Assembly: GCA_023137075.1 (NCBI GenBank)
Contig: JAGLQA010000109.1
Span: 1 to 13,158 of the forward strand
Length of the DNA: 13,158 nucleotides
Direction of reading: 5' to 3'
From: Candidatus Aminicenantota bacterium
GTDB taxonomy: Bacteria; Acidobacteriota; Aminicenantia; UBA2199
Positions 1-7,009 of the stretch are shown here, one piece after another. Every line of letters starts with the position of its first letter. The first letter of the stretch is position 1. The position numbers and the translations under genes were made by a program. The notes beneath the pieces are model-generated. The model was not told where the DNA came from, did not search any database, and worked only from the letters and a program-made list of their open reading frames with translations.

Positions 1-1386
1 TGGCGAGCCAGGATGGGAAAAGATTTTTCTTTCAGAAACGTGAGAATTTTTGCCAAAAGCTATGCCTCATTCTTAAAAAAGAGAAAAAAGGCAAAAAAAT
101 TATGTGTGATTGTCAATTTTGATACCAGGTTCCTATCCAAAAAATTTGCCCTGGAGGCAGCCAAAATACTCTCTTTAGAAAAAATCACCACCTATATACC
201 TGATAGGGATGTTCCGCTTGCTCCCATATCACTGGCTATTATCCGCAATGGTTTTATCGGCGGTATTAATATTACCGCCAGTTTCAGTAAGCCCATTTAT
301 AACGGCATCAAGGTGTTCAGCAGCCGTGGGGTGCCGGCTTTGCCTTCCGAAACCTTTTTAATTGAGAAGGAGATAGATAATATCTCTAAAGATTTCGTAT
401 ATAAGCCCCAATACGCGGATAAAGACCTGATAAACAATATCGATGTCCAGGGACCTTATATCGATTATATTGAAAGTTTAATCGATTTTAAATTAATTAA
501 AGATTCGGGGTTAGAAATTATTGTCGATAATTTATACGGCACCTCACGTGAATATTTAGATTATGTATTCATTAAAAATGAAATCGACATTCAAACGATT
601 CATAATTTCCCCAATTCGCCCTTTGAAGGTATTGTCTCTTCCTGCGATAAGGAGAGTCTTAAAGAGTTGTCGAAGTTGGTCGTGGAAAACAGGGCCGATA
701 TCGGGTTAGCCACGGATATTGACGGTGATAGGTTCGGCATAATCGATTTTCGGGGGCGGTTCATGAATGCGAATTTAATCATGCCGCCCTTAATAGAATA
801 TCTTATCACCGTAAGAAAGATGGAGGGCGGCGTTGTAAAATCCATCTCGGCAACCGATAACATCGGGAATGTAGCAGAGTATTATGGCCGGGAAGTATAT
901 ACCACACCCGTGGGATTTAAATACCTGGCGGACGTATTATCGGCAAAAAAGGCCTTTGTCGCCGTCGAAAGCTCTAACGGTGCGTCCTTAAACAGCACGG
1001 TCAATGTAAAAGACGGCATTCTTTTTTGCCTGCTGGTTACGGAAATGCTGGCATACTATGAAATGGACAGCGATTCGATACTGGAAAACTTCTACCGCAG
1101 ATTCCCCAAATTATACAACCTTGAGGTTGCCTTTAGCAAAAACAAGACCAGGGAGCAAAATTACCGGAAACTGCTATCCGCGAAGAAGGAAAAGTATTCC
1201 TTTGATCATTTCACGCTAAATGATATCGATTATTTAGACGGTATAAAATTCTTATTTGCCGATGGCTGGCTTTTGTTAAGGGCATCCGGCACAAGCGACA
1301 CCATCCGTATATATGCCGAGGCAAAGGTATTAAAAAGAGCGAGAGATTTAATAAAAATCGGGCGAGGTTTAATTGAAAAACAGTAG
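1..1386 (+). CDS. Alpha-D-phosphohexomutase (phosphomannomutase/phosphoglucomutase family), 5' end outside window
   Basis: Predicted to interconvert hexose-1- and hexose-6-phosphates in the cytoplasm, supplying nucleotide-sugar synthesis. The frame is open from base 1: the codons before ATG 13 read W-R-A-R and align with the family's N-terminal GWRG region, so the true start is upstream and the Met at 13 is internal. Numbering from that Met: a phosphoserine loop at 88-100 (TAS with Ser90, then PIYNGIK), the metal loop TDIDGDR at 234-240 with all three aspartates, a sugar-binding loop near 318-324 (VESSNGA), and the phosphate-binding loop RASGTSDTIR at 423-432. Length fits the family. Oddities: the usual His-Asn after the catalytic Ser (TASHNP) is Phe-Ser, and the GEESG sugar loop is degenerate, so substrate or activity may differ. 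The 3' end overlaps the next gene by 14 nt. The family call is secure; the sugar specificity is not. Confidence 0.9.
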   Translation, partial: WRARMGKDFSFRNVRIFAKSYASFLKKRKKAKKLCVIVNFDTRFLSKKFALEAAKILSLEKITTYIPDRDVPLAPISLAIIRNGFIGGINITASFSKPIYNGIKVFSSRGVPALPSETFLIEKEIDNISKDFVYKPQYADKDLINNIDVQGPYIDYIESLIDFKLIKDSGLEIIVDNLYGTSREYLDYVFIKNEIDIQTIHNFPNSPFEGIVSSCDKESLKELSKLVVENRADIGLATDIDGDRFGIIDFRGRFMNANLIMPPLIEYLITVRKMEGGVVKSISATDNIGNVAEYYGREVYTTPVGFKYLADVLSAKKAFVAVESSNGASLNSTVNVKDGILFCLLVTEMLAYYEMDSDSILENFYRRFPKLYNLEVAFSKNKTREQNYRKLLSAKKEKYSFDHFTLNDIDYLDGIKFLFADGWLLLRASGTSDTIRIYAEAKVLKRARDLIKIGRGLIEKQ

Positions 1387-1720
1387 AAAAAATTTAAATT
1401 TTTTTAAGTCAAAGGGTTTTTTAATGCTGATTGCCCTCTTTATCTTTATATTAATCTTGAGTTTCTTTTTCGGTGACAGCGGTATCATCGAAATAATCAA
1501 AGCACAGGATCGGATTGAAAATTTAAAAGCGAATATAACCGAGCTCGAAAGAGAAAAAGAAAAATTAAAAGAGGAAATCGCTGAATTAAATGATAATCCT
1601 CTTGCCTTAGAGAGAAAAGCCAGGGAAAAACTCTGGCTGATGAAAAAAAATGAGAAAGTAATCGTTATCGTTAGAAATAAAGATAAAAAGAAAAACAACC
1701 GCGATGCGGGGAGCCGTTGA
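1373..1720 (+). CDS. FtsB/DivIC-like septum formation initiator protein
   Basis: A small 115-residue single-pass membrane protein of the FtsB/DivIC type. In known bacteria this family forms a complex with FtsL and FtsQ/DivIB at the division septum. The sequence shows a basic N-terminus, one membrane segment at about 15-34, a charged coiled coil at about 41-73, then the family's C-terminal block at 74-99 (NPLALERKAREKLWLMKKNE, close to the usual 'P..lE..AREkLg...pgE'). The tail is very basic. The start is TTG at 1373, inside the end of the mutase gene, with a weak purine-rich site (GGCGAGG) just upstream; no ATG gives the full membrane segment plus N-terminus. It is probably cotranscribed with the mutase and is a housekeeping gene rather than part of the glycan cluster. 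Length and layout fit the family well. Confidence 0.85.
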   Translation: MKNSRKNLNFFKSKGFLMLIALFIFILILSFFFGDSGIIEIIKAQDRIENLKANITELEREKEKLKEEIAELNDNPLALERKAREKLWLMKKNEKVIVIVRNKDKKKNNRDAGSR

Positions 1721-1746
1721 GGACTTTATTACATTCATGGTATAAT
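1717..1746 (+). promoter_or_regulatory. Extended -10 sigma70-type promoter for the export/glycan operon
   Basis: TTGAGG at 1717-1722 matches four of six -35 bases. After an 18-bp spacer comes a perfect TATAAT at 1741-1746, preceded by TGG at 1738-1740, which gives an extended -10. The expected transcription start is about 1753. It overlaps the stop codon of the ftsB-like gene and is followed by a leader of about 115 nt before the permease gene, so it likely starts the exporter/glycan transcript. The element is seen in sequence; its activity is inferred. Confidence 0.7.
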
Positions 1747-1780
1747 AAATTTTCAAGTCGTATCAAGGATTTGCAGAGGT

Positions 1781-1791
1781 TGCGGTAGTAC
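1781..1791 (+). promoter_or_regulatory. ops-like element in the leader of the exporter operon
   Basis: TGCGGTAGTAC matches the enterobacterial ops consensus GGCGGTAGYNT at all but its first and last positions. It lies about 28 nt after the predicted transcription start. In Enterobacteria, ops in such leaders pauses RNA polymerase and recruits the NusG paralogue RfaH for long polysaccharide operons. No NusG-like gene is visible in this window, and an 11-base motif with two mismatches can occur by chance. Confidence 0.3.
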
Positions 1792-1828
1792 TATTTAAAT
1801 AATGGTTGAATTTAGCCCGGTGAGCTTT

Positions 1829-1855
1829 GCCCTGTCTATGGGCGGAAGCCTGCCC
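1829..1855 (+). other. Mutually exclusive GC hairpins before the permease start
   Basis: GCCC at 1829-1832 can pair with GGGC at 1840-1843 across the 7-nt loop TGTCTAT. The same GGGC plus GG can instead pair with CC at 1849-1850 and GCCC at 1852-1855, leaving a 3-nt loop and one bulged T. The second form ends 13 nt before ATG 1869 and could affect initiation. The repeats are visible; any attenuation role is inference. Confidence 0.35.
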
Positions 1856-1868
1856 GGATGTGCTGCTT

Positions 1869-2723
1869 ATGAAAAAAAATAACACTGAAATTAAAACCTA
1901 TGAACCGGATAATGCAATAAAACAAGGTTACTTTTCCTTATTTAAGGTGATTTTCTTAGAGTTAAAGCAAAATCGCTGGCTTATTTACCAGCTTTTCAAG
2001 AGGGATTTCCTGGCAATTTATAAACAATCTTTTATCGGGATTTTATGGGCAATTATAATTCCTCTTATTAGCATCGGAACTTTCATTTTGCTGAACCGGT
2101 CCGGTATATTCAATCTTGGCCGGCTCGATGTACCCTATCCTATTTTTGCTGTATTGGGCATGGCAACCTGGCAGTTGTTTGCTGCCGGACTCATTGCCGG
2201 TTCAAATTCATTGGTGAAAGCCGGTTCCATGATAGTGAAAATAAATTTTTCTAAAAAATCACTGGTAATAGCTTCACTTGGCCAATCACTCATATCTTTC
2301 CTTATTCAATTTTTTTTGGCAGGTATTCTTTTTTTATATTACGGTTATTCCCCATCTGCGGCAATCTTATTATTCCCAATTCTTATACTACCGGTTCTTC
2401 TCTTAACCCTCGGATGCGGATTTATTTTATCGATCTTGAATGGTATTATGAGAGATATTGGAAATATTATTGCGATATTTATGACGTTTTTTATGTTTTT
2501 AACTCCTGTCCTGTACTCGAAACCAACCAGCGGTATTCTTGCTCATATTACCAGGTATAATCCCCTATTTTATCTTGTCTCGGTGCCCCGGGACCTTATA
2601 TTAACCGGGCACTCGGCAGAATGGCAAGGTTTTTGGATTTCCGTCACGATTTCCTTCTTTGTTTTTATATTTTGCCTGTATGTATTTCACCTCGCTGAGA
2701 CGAGAGTGACGGAGAGGATTTAG
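1869..2723 (+). CDS. ABC-2 type polysaccharide export permease (Wzm-like)
   Basis: Inner-membrane subunit of an ABC exporter that moves a lipid-linked glycan across the cytoplasmic membrane. From ATG 1869 it is 284 residues, typical of Wzm/TagG proteins. The N-terminal amphipathic motif RDFLAIYKQSFIGILWAII (about 45-63) matches the family's 'R..vrYkqs.lG.lWa...P' entry to the first membrane helix. Further hydrophobic segments fall at about 92-112, 132-158, 164-190, 198-216 and 254-275. The conserved TPVLYS (212-217) and NPLFYLVSVPRD (231-242) stand near the C-terminus. A TTG at 1827 would add 14 residues (PCLWAEACPD...) that look non-family-like and fall in a hairpin region; a GGTGAG site precedes that TTG closely, so it cannot be excluded. 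Only 2 nt separate this gene from the ATPase gene. Confidence 0.9.
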   Translation: MKKNNTEIKTYEPDNAIKQGYFSLFKVIFLELKQNRWLIYQLFKRDFLAIYKQSFIGILWAIIIPLISIGTFILLNRSGIFNLGRLDVPYPIFAVLGMATWQLFAAGLIAGSNSLVKAGSMIVKINFSKKSLVIASLGQSLISFLIQFFLAGILFLYYGYSPSAAILLFPILILPVLLLTLGCGFILSILNGIMRDIGNIIAIFMTFFMFLTPVLYSKPTSGILAHITRYNPLFYLVSVPRDLILTGHSAEWQGFWISVTISFFVFIFCLYVFHLAETRVTERI

Positions 2724-2725
2724 CA

Positions 2726-3916
2726 ATGGATGAAAATATTGCTGTTAAACTTGATAAGGTATCGAAAAAATATTGCAAGTCCCTGAAGCGCTCGATGTTT
2801 TACGGGATAATAGACATTAGCCGGAATATCCTGGGCCTGAGTTCCCGTCCCGGTAAATTGAGGAAAAACGAATTCTGGGCAGTTAAAAATGTCTCCTTTG
2901 AATTAAAAAAAGGCGAAGTCCTCGGTGTTATTGGCCCGAACGGTTCAGGAAAAACGACTCTTTTAAAAATGCTGAACGGGATATTCTGGCCGGATAAAGG
3001 AAAAATTTCTATCAACGGTAGAGTAGGCGCTTTGATCGAAGTAGGGGCAGGTTTTCATCCGATGCTGACCGGGAGAGAAAATATCTATGTTAACGGCGCC
3101 ATCCTGAATATGTCGAAAGATGAGATAAACAGGAAGTTCGCTGAAATAGTTAAATTTGCGGATATCGGCGATTTTATCGACATGCCGGTAAAACATTACT
3201 CCAGCGGTATGTTTGTCAGGTTGGGTTTTGCCATCGCCGTCCACTGCGAACCCGATATTTTATTGATAGATGAGATTTTAGCCGTAGGAGATTCCGGTTT
3301 TCAAAGTAAATGCTTTAATAAAATCGGGGAGCTCAAACAGAAAGGAACGACAACCGTGCTGGTCTCTCATAACATGCATATGATTTCCGTCTTTTCAGAT
3401 AGAGCGATTGTTTTAAAAAACGGGAGAGCGGAATATTTTAATAATACGAACGAGGGCGTAAGAGAATATACAAAATTTTTCATCTCCACTAAAGAATCGG
3501 CTGTAGAAAAAATATTGAACGGTAATGATGCGATTGTTTTTTTTAATGTCAAAATAAATAAGAGGGAATTTTTGCCGGGAGAGTCTTTCCAGGCTGCCTT
3601 ACAATTCCGATCATCGGTAGATTACGAAGAAGTCGAGATAGACGTCGGTATCTATACCAATAACGATCCCAACTTATACTTTCAAGCGACCAACAAAGCC
3701 TATGGTAAAAAAGTGAGTCTTTTAAAAGGCGAACATGAATTGCAGGTAACTATAAAAAATATCCCGGTAAATAATGCCATGGCCAAAGTAGCGATATCGA
3801 TTTGGCAAAAAAACAGGACCGCGAAATTGTTCTGGTGGAGAATCCCGGTAGAGTTCAAGGGTATCGATTATTCTATGGGAAAGAATTTCCTGGACGTAGA
3901 GTATGTGTTTAAATAG
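2726..3916 (+). CDS. ABC polysaccharide exporter ATPase with Wzt-type C-terminal domain
   Basis: Cytoplasmic ATPase partner of the preceding permease. The nucleotide-binding domain shows Walker A GPNGSGKTT (70-78), ABC signature YSSGM (158-162), Walker B ILLIDE (178-183) and the H-loop SH (214-215). At 396 residues it is longer than a bare ATPase. Residues from about 265 to the end form an extra beta-rich domain like the C-terminal carbohydrate-binding domain of Wzt. In known O-antigen exporters of this kind, that domain recognises the modified non-reducing end of the finished chain and gates export. GGAGAGG sits 8 nt before the ATG. The presence of this tail argues that the glycan made here carries a terminal cap or modification, perhaps added by the nearby methyltransferase; that link is inferred. 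The family call is secure. Confidence 0.93.
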   Translation: MDENIAVKLDKVSKKYCKSLKRSMFYGIIDISRNILGLSSRPGKLRKNEFWAVKNVSFELKKGEVLGVIGPNGSGKTTLLKMLNGIFWPDKGKISINGRVGALIEVGAGFHPMLTGRENIYVNGAILNMSKDEINRKFAEIVKFADIGDFIDMPVKHYSSGMFVRLGFAIAVHCEPDILLIDEILAVGDSGFQSKCFNKIGELKQKGTTTVLVSHNMHMISVFSDRAIVLKNGRAEYFNNTNEGVREYTKFFISTKESAVEKILNGNDAIVFFNVKINKREFLPGESFQAALQFRSSVDYEEVEIDVGIYTNNDPNLYFQATNKAYGKKVSLLKGEHELQVTIKNIPVNNAMAKVAISIWQKNRTAKLFWWRIPVEFKGIDYSMGKNFLDVEYVFK

Positions 3917-3961
3917 AATGATAGAGATGGGTTAAATAAATAATTTTCCCGGAGGAACACG

Positions 3962-5068
3962 ATGATTTCAAGACGATATAAAAACTGGCTGCGCTATGTA
4001 TTTAATAGGAGGGACCGGATTTTTGGTCTGCGATTTACGACCACCTGGAAGTGCAATTCAAAATGCATCACCTGTTCGATATGGCAAATAAAAGATGCCG
4101 GCAAGAATGATTTAAGCGTCGATGAAATCGATAAATTTTCCAGGTCGAAATATTTCCGTCATGTGAAATATATTACCCTAAGCGGTGGAGAGCCTACATT
4201 ACGCGGCGATCTTCCCGAGGTCATATCGGTCCTTCATAAAAACATACCATCGGCTGTTATCAATATGACCACCCACGGGATGAACCCGGAACTCGAAGAA
4301 GAGATTTTCAAGAAAATATTAAAAGATAATCCCGATATTACCATCGGTTTAGTGGGCTTAAGTATTAACGGGCCGCCGGAAATTCACGATGAAACACGTG
4401 GGATAAAAGGCAGCTTCGAAAAAGTTGTCGAAACCTATCATAGAATAAAAGACCTTGTCAATTGTGCCGTCAGTTTTACTTTTTGTAAACAAAATGCGAA
4501 ATATTTCGAGTGGGTCCAGAACTTTGCCGAAAAATTGGGCACCCATGCCTACATATGTTGGACAGTCATGAACGACAGGTTCAGGATTACCGACGAAGAC
4601 CTGGTCTTCTGGCAGCCCGGAATGGAAAAAGTGTTCAGGGATTACATAAAAAGAAGGTTCGATTTCCAGGACAATTTTAAGGGTAAGTTGAAAAACCTGT
4701 TCTATTTACCGACGGGGATTACTCATTCTTACCTCTACGACAGTATCATTCATAAGAGAATAATGCCCTGTTATGCCGGCCGGCAAATCGTGCACATCGA
4801 TCCTGAAGGCGATGTGTATCCCTGTAATTTCAAATTATCCCCGGATCGAATTTTAGGTAACCTGCGTGAAAAAGATTTCGACGAAATCTGGGAGAAAAAT
4901 CCCCGCCGGATTTTAAAGGAAATTAAACGGGGCGAATGTATGTACCCCAACGGTTTATGCGGGGACTCCGATATTTTACCGAGTGTCCAGAACCATCCGC
5001 CGGCTGTCATCAAATGGTATCTATCTAAAATAATTAAACGTAAAGACCTGATCGAGAAAATTGGTTGA
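3962..5068 (+). CDS. Radical SAM protein with SPASM-like C-terminus
   Basis: A radical S-adenosylmethionine enzyme of 368 residues. The [4Fe-4S] cluster motif CX3CX2C is at Cys31, Cys35 and Cys38 (TTTWKCNSKCITCSIW), and the SAM-binding GGEP is at 75-78. The C-terminal part has a SPASM-type pattern: Cys270 (MPCYAGR), 'DPEGDVYPCNF' with Cys288, 'GNLREKDFDEIW', then Cys326 and Cys333, which could hold an auxiliary cluster. SPASM proteins are known for peptide and protein maturation, but related enzymes are also found in sugar and lipid gene sets. The setting between an exporter and glycosyltransferases suggests modification of a sugar or carrier; the substrate cannot be read from sequence. The start is well supported by GGAGGA at 3951-3956. 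No precursor-peptide gene is visible nearby. Confidence 0.88.
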   Translation: MISRRYKNWLRYVFNRRDRIFGLRFTTTWKCNSKCITCSIWQIKDAGKNDLSVDEIDKFSRSKYFRHVKYITLSGGEPTLRGDLPEVISVLHKNIPSAVINMTTHGMNPELEEEIFKKILKDNPDITIGLVGLSINGPPEIHDETRGIKGSFEKVVETYHRIKDLVNCAVSFTFCKQNAKYFEWVQNFAEKLGTHAYICWTVMNDRFRITDEDLVFWQPGMEKVFRDYIKRRFDFQDNFKGKLKNLFYLPTGITHSYLYDSIIHKRIMPCYAGRQIVHIDPEGDVYPCNFKLSPDRILGNLREKDFDEIWEKNPRRILKEIKRGECMYPNGLCGDSDILPSVQNHPPAVIKWYLSKIIKRKDLIEKIG

Positions 5069-5069
5069 T

Positions 5070-5099
5070 CACCCTTCTATGGGTGCCCACGCAGCGGGC
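5070..5099 (+). other. Two adjacent small hairpins after the radical SAM gene
   Basis: CACCC (5070-5074) pairs with GGGTG (5081-5085) around TTCTAT. GCCC (5085-5088) can pair with GGGC (5096-5099) around a 7-nt loop; the two share one base. They start just after the radical SAM stop and lie between it and the favoured methyltransferase start. No T-run follows, so these are not a typical terminator. Confidence 0.35.
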
Positions 5100-5112
5100 T
5101 ATTAGAGTAAAA

Positions 5113-5772
5113 ATGAAAAAAAGAGATTACGACCGTCACAAATATTTTTATGATTTTCTCCTGAAGTGGAATATACCCTTCGTAACACATTGCATGTGGC
5201 GCAAAATTTACGACTCCGATTTTTTCAACGACGCCAACGAACGTAAAATTTTATCCTCACAAAAAGTTGGCCGCATTATCGCTTCATATTATAAATTCCG
5301 GACCATACTCGATATCGGCTGCGGAATGGGGCTGTATCTCCGGGAATTAAACAAAATGGGCAAAGACGTGTTAGGATGCGATTCAAGCGTTGAGGGTATT
5401 CACATGGCAGCGCCGGAGATTACCGTATTTTACGCGGATGTGACAAAACCGCTGCATGTAAATAAAAAATTCGACACCGTCTTATGTTTCGAGGTCGCAG
5501 AACATATAAAAAAGAAATATTCGAGACAATTGGTGAAAAATTGTACCGCTTACAGCGATACGGTCCTTTTTACCGCCGCACCTGAAGGCCAGGGCGGTGT
5601 GGGCCATATTAATGAACAACCCCTCGAATTCTGGATAAATTTATTTGCAGAGATGGATTTTAAATACGACAGTGATTTATCCGGAAAAATCAGGCAGTAT
5701 ATGAAGGACGAGGATGTGGTCGAGTGGATCGCAAACAATTTTATGAGTTTTTCAAAGAATGCAGCAAAATAA
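5113..5772 (+). CDS. Class I SAM-dependent methyltransferase
   Basis: Predicted to move a methyl group from S-adenosylmethionine to a small or glycan acceptor. Numbered from ATG 5113 (219 residues): motif I ILDIGCGMGLYL at 65-76, the acidic residue after strand 2 at Asp90 (LGCDSS), motif 'FDTVLCFEVAEHI' at 120-132, and the 'GHINEQP' segment at 164-170 seen in Methyltransf_11/23-type proteins. There is no membrane segment. The frame opens earlier at TTG 5065, which would overlap the radical SAM stop by 4 nt (TTGA). I prefer ATG 5113 because the added residues are unlike the family and span a hairpin region, but coupled initiation at 5065 is possible. Next to an exporter with a Wzt tail, capping of the glycan end by methylation is an attractive role. 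That is inference. Confidence 0.85.
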   Translation: MKKRDYDRHKYFYDFLLKWNIPFVTHCMWRKIYDSDFFNDANERKILSSQKVGRIIASYYKFRTILDIGCGMGLYLRELNKMGKDVLGCDSSVEGIHMAAPEITVFYADVTKPLHVNKKFDTVLCFEVAEHIKKKYSRQLVKNCTAYSDTVLFTAAPEGQGGVGHINEQPLEFWINLFAEMDFKYDSDLSGKIRQYMKDEDVVEWIANNFMSFSKNAAK

Positions 5773-5864
5773 AAGAGTAAGATGTCAACCAACTATTTGA
5801 CCCGAAATCCACCACCTATTTTAGAACCGTAGAAAATCTACAAAGGATTTTGCGTCGGTCGTAG

Positions 5865-5885
5865 GGGTGAACCTTGTGTTCACCC
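5865..5885 (+). repeat. Perfect 8-bp inverted repeat, possible weak terminator or REP-like unit
   Basis: GGGTGAAC and GTTCACCC flank the loop CTTGT, followed by GTTGTTTTG. The stem and partly T-rich tail could stop transcription after the methyltransferase gene. The compact palindrome also resembles dispersed REP-like units. The surrounding gap (5773-5928, 156 nt) also has GTCAA/TTGAC (5784-5801) and GTAGA/TCTAC (5829-5841) inverted repeats. I see no convincing promoter there. Confidence 0.5.
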
Positions 5886-5928
5886 GTTGTTTTGAGACAG
5901 CTCGCAAAAATCTCTTAGACAGAGCAGC

Positions 5929-6954
5929 ATGGAAGAACCGGAAATAACGGTCTTAATGGCCGTCTATAATGCCGCTTCACACCTGAGGGAAGCGGTAGAG
6001 AGTATTTTGTCCCAGACCTTTGCCAGTTTTGAATTCCTGGTTATCGATGACGGCTCCACCGACTCTTCAAAAGAGATTATTCTCTCCTATAAGGACCCGC
6101 GCATCCGGCTGCTAAGTAACGAGAAAAATACCGGCTTAACCGCGTCCCTGAATAAAGGTTTAAGAGAGGCAACAGGTAAATATATTGCCAGGATGGATGC
6201 GGATGATCTCTCCTTGTCCCAACGCCTGGAAATCCAATATAAGATTTTGCAAGACAATCCCGATGTGGGAGTCGTGACCGGCTGGGTGCAGGTAATCGAT
6301 GAACAGGGCAATAACCTGAGAGAATGGAGCACTCCCCTTAAGCCCGAAGATATTTATTATAAGTTGAACTTTCGCAACTGTTTAGCTCATTCGGCAGTCA
6401 TGTTTCACAGAGACCTGATTTTGAAATCAAGGGGATATAATGAAAACATAAAGCGGGCCCAGGATTTCGAGCTATGGCACCGGTTGTCAAAAGTCACGAA
6501 AATATGCCAGGTAGACAGGCTGCTGCTTAAATGGCGGGATTATGAAAAAAACATCTCTTATAAATGGAAAACAGAGCAGGAAAAAATAGTAACGGATTTA
6601 GTAAAACCGGGATTGGAATCCTTAGCAGGGATGAAAATTTCCGAAAAAGAGACCGGCTTATTGCAAACAGGTGAAATCGATAATATAAGCGACTTACAGA
6701 AAACAATCCTATTACTTGAAAAAATAAACAAAAATCTATTATTAAAAGAAGCCCATATTATAAGAAATACCGGGTTAAAAAAGAGAAAGATAAAAAAAGC
6801 AATGCAGGACAAAATAAGAAAACTATTATATTCCTTCTTTAGAAATTTATCATTCAACAGGTTCTTATACTATTTCATGAATCTGCGCTTTAGATCAAAG
6901 ATACTTCTATTGAAAGAAATCGTTTCAGGAGTAAAGAGAAAAATTATAACTTAG
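5929..6954 (+). CDS. GT2 family glycosyltransferase
   Basis: A GT-A fold inverting glycosyltransferase of 341 residues, predicted to add one sugar from a nucleotide donor to a lipid-linked acceptor at the cytoplasmic membrane face. Evidence: N-terminal 'ITVLMAVYNAASHLREAVESI' type start, VIDDGSTD at 38-45 with the nucleotide-binding Asp pair, the DxD-type MDADD at 89-93 for metal binding, and RAQDFELWHRL at 176-186, the place of the catalytic acidic residue. After about residue 200 the sequence turns lysine-rich and its coding DNA is very AT-rich, with no family motif I recognise; it may be a membrane-associating tail. The ATG has only a weak upstream site (AGACAGAGC). Donor and linkage cannot be predicted. 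Confidence 0.9.
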   Translation: MEEPEITVLMAVYNAASHLREAVESILSQTFASFEFLVIDDGSTDSSKEIILSYKDPRIRLLSNEKNTGLTASLNKGLREATGKYIARMDADDLSLSQRLEIQYKILQDNPDVGVVTGWVQVIDEQGNNLREWSTPLKPEDIYYKLNFRNCLAHSAVMFHRDLILKSRGYNENIKRAQDFELWHRLSKVTKICQVDRLLLKWRDYEKNISYKWKTEQEKIVTDLVKPGLESLAGMKISEKETGLLQTGEIDNISDLQKTILLLEKINKNLLLKEAHIIRNTGLKKRKIKKAMQDKIRKLLYSFFRNLSFNRFLYYFMNLRFRSKILLLKEIVSGVKRKIIT

Positions 6955-7009
6955 TCTGCTCCGGGCGGCCAAACAGGGCCTGACCAAAACCAGCATAATT
7001 AATTATTCA

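Noticed and set aside
1369..1698. Minus-strand frame rich in Phe and Ser over the ftsB-like gene
   Set aside because: It is the antisense of a lysine-rich coiled coil, which always gives Phe/Leu/Ser-rich shadows.
5892..5920. TTGAGA ... TTAGAC as a promoter for the first GT2 gene
   Set aside because: The spacing is 17 bp but the -10 is a poor match.
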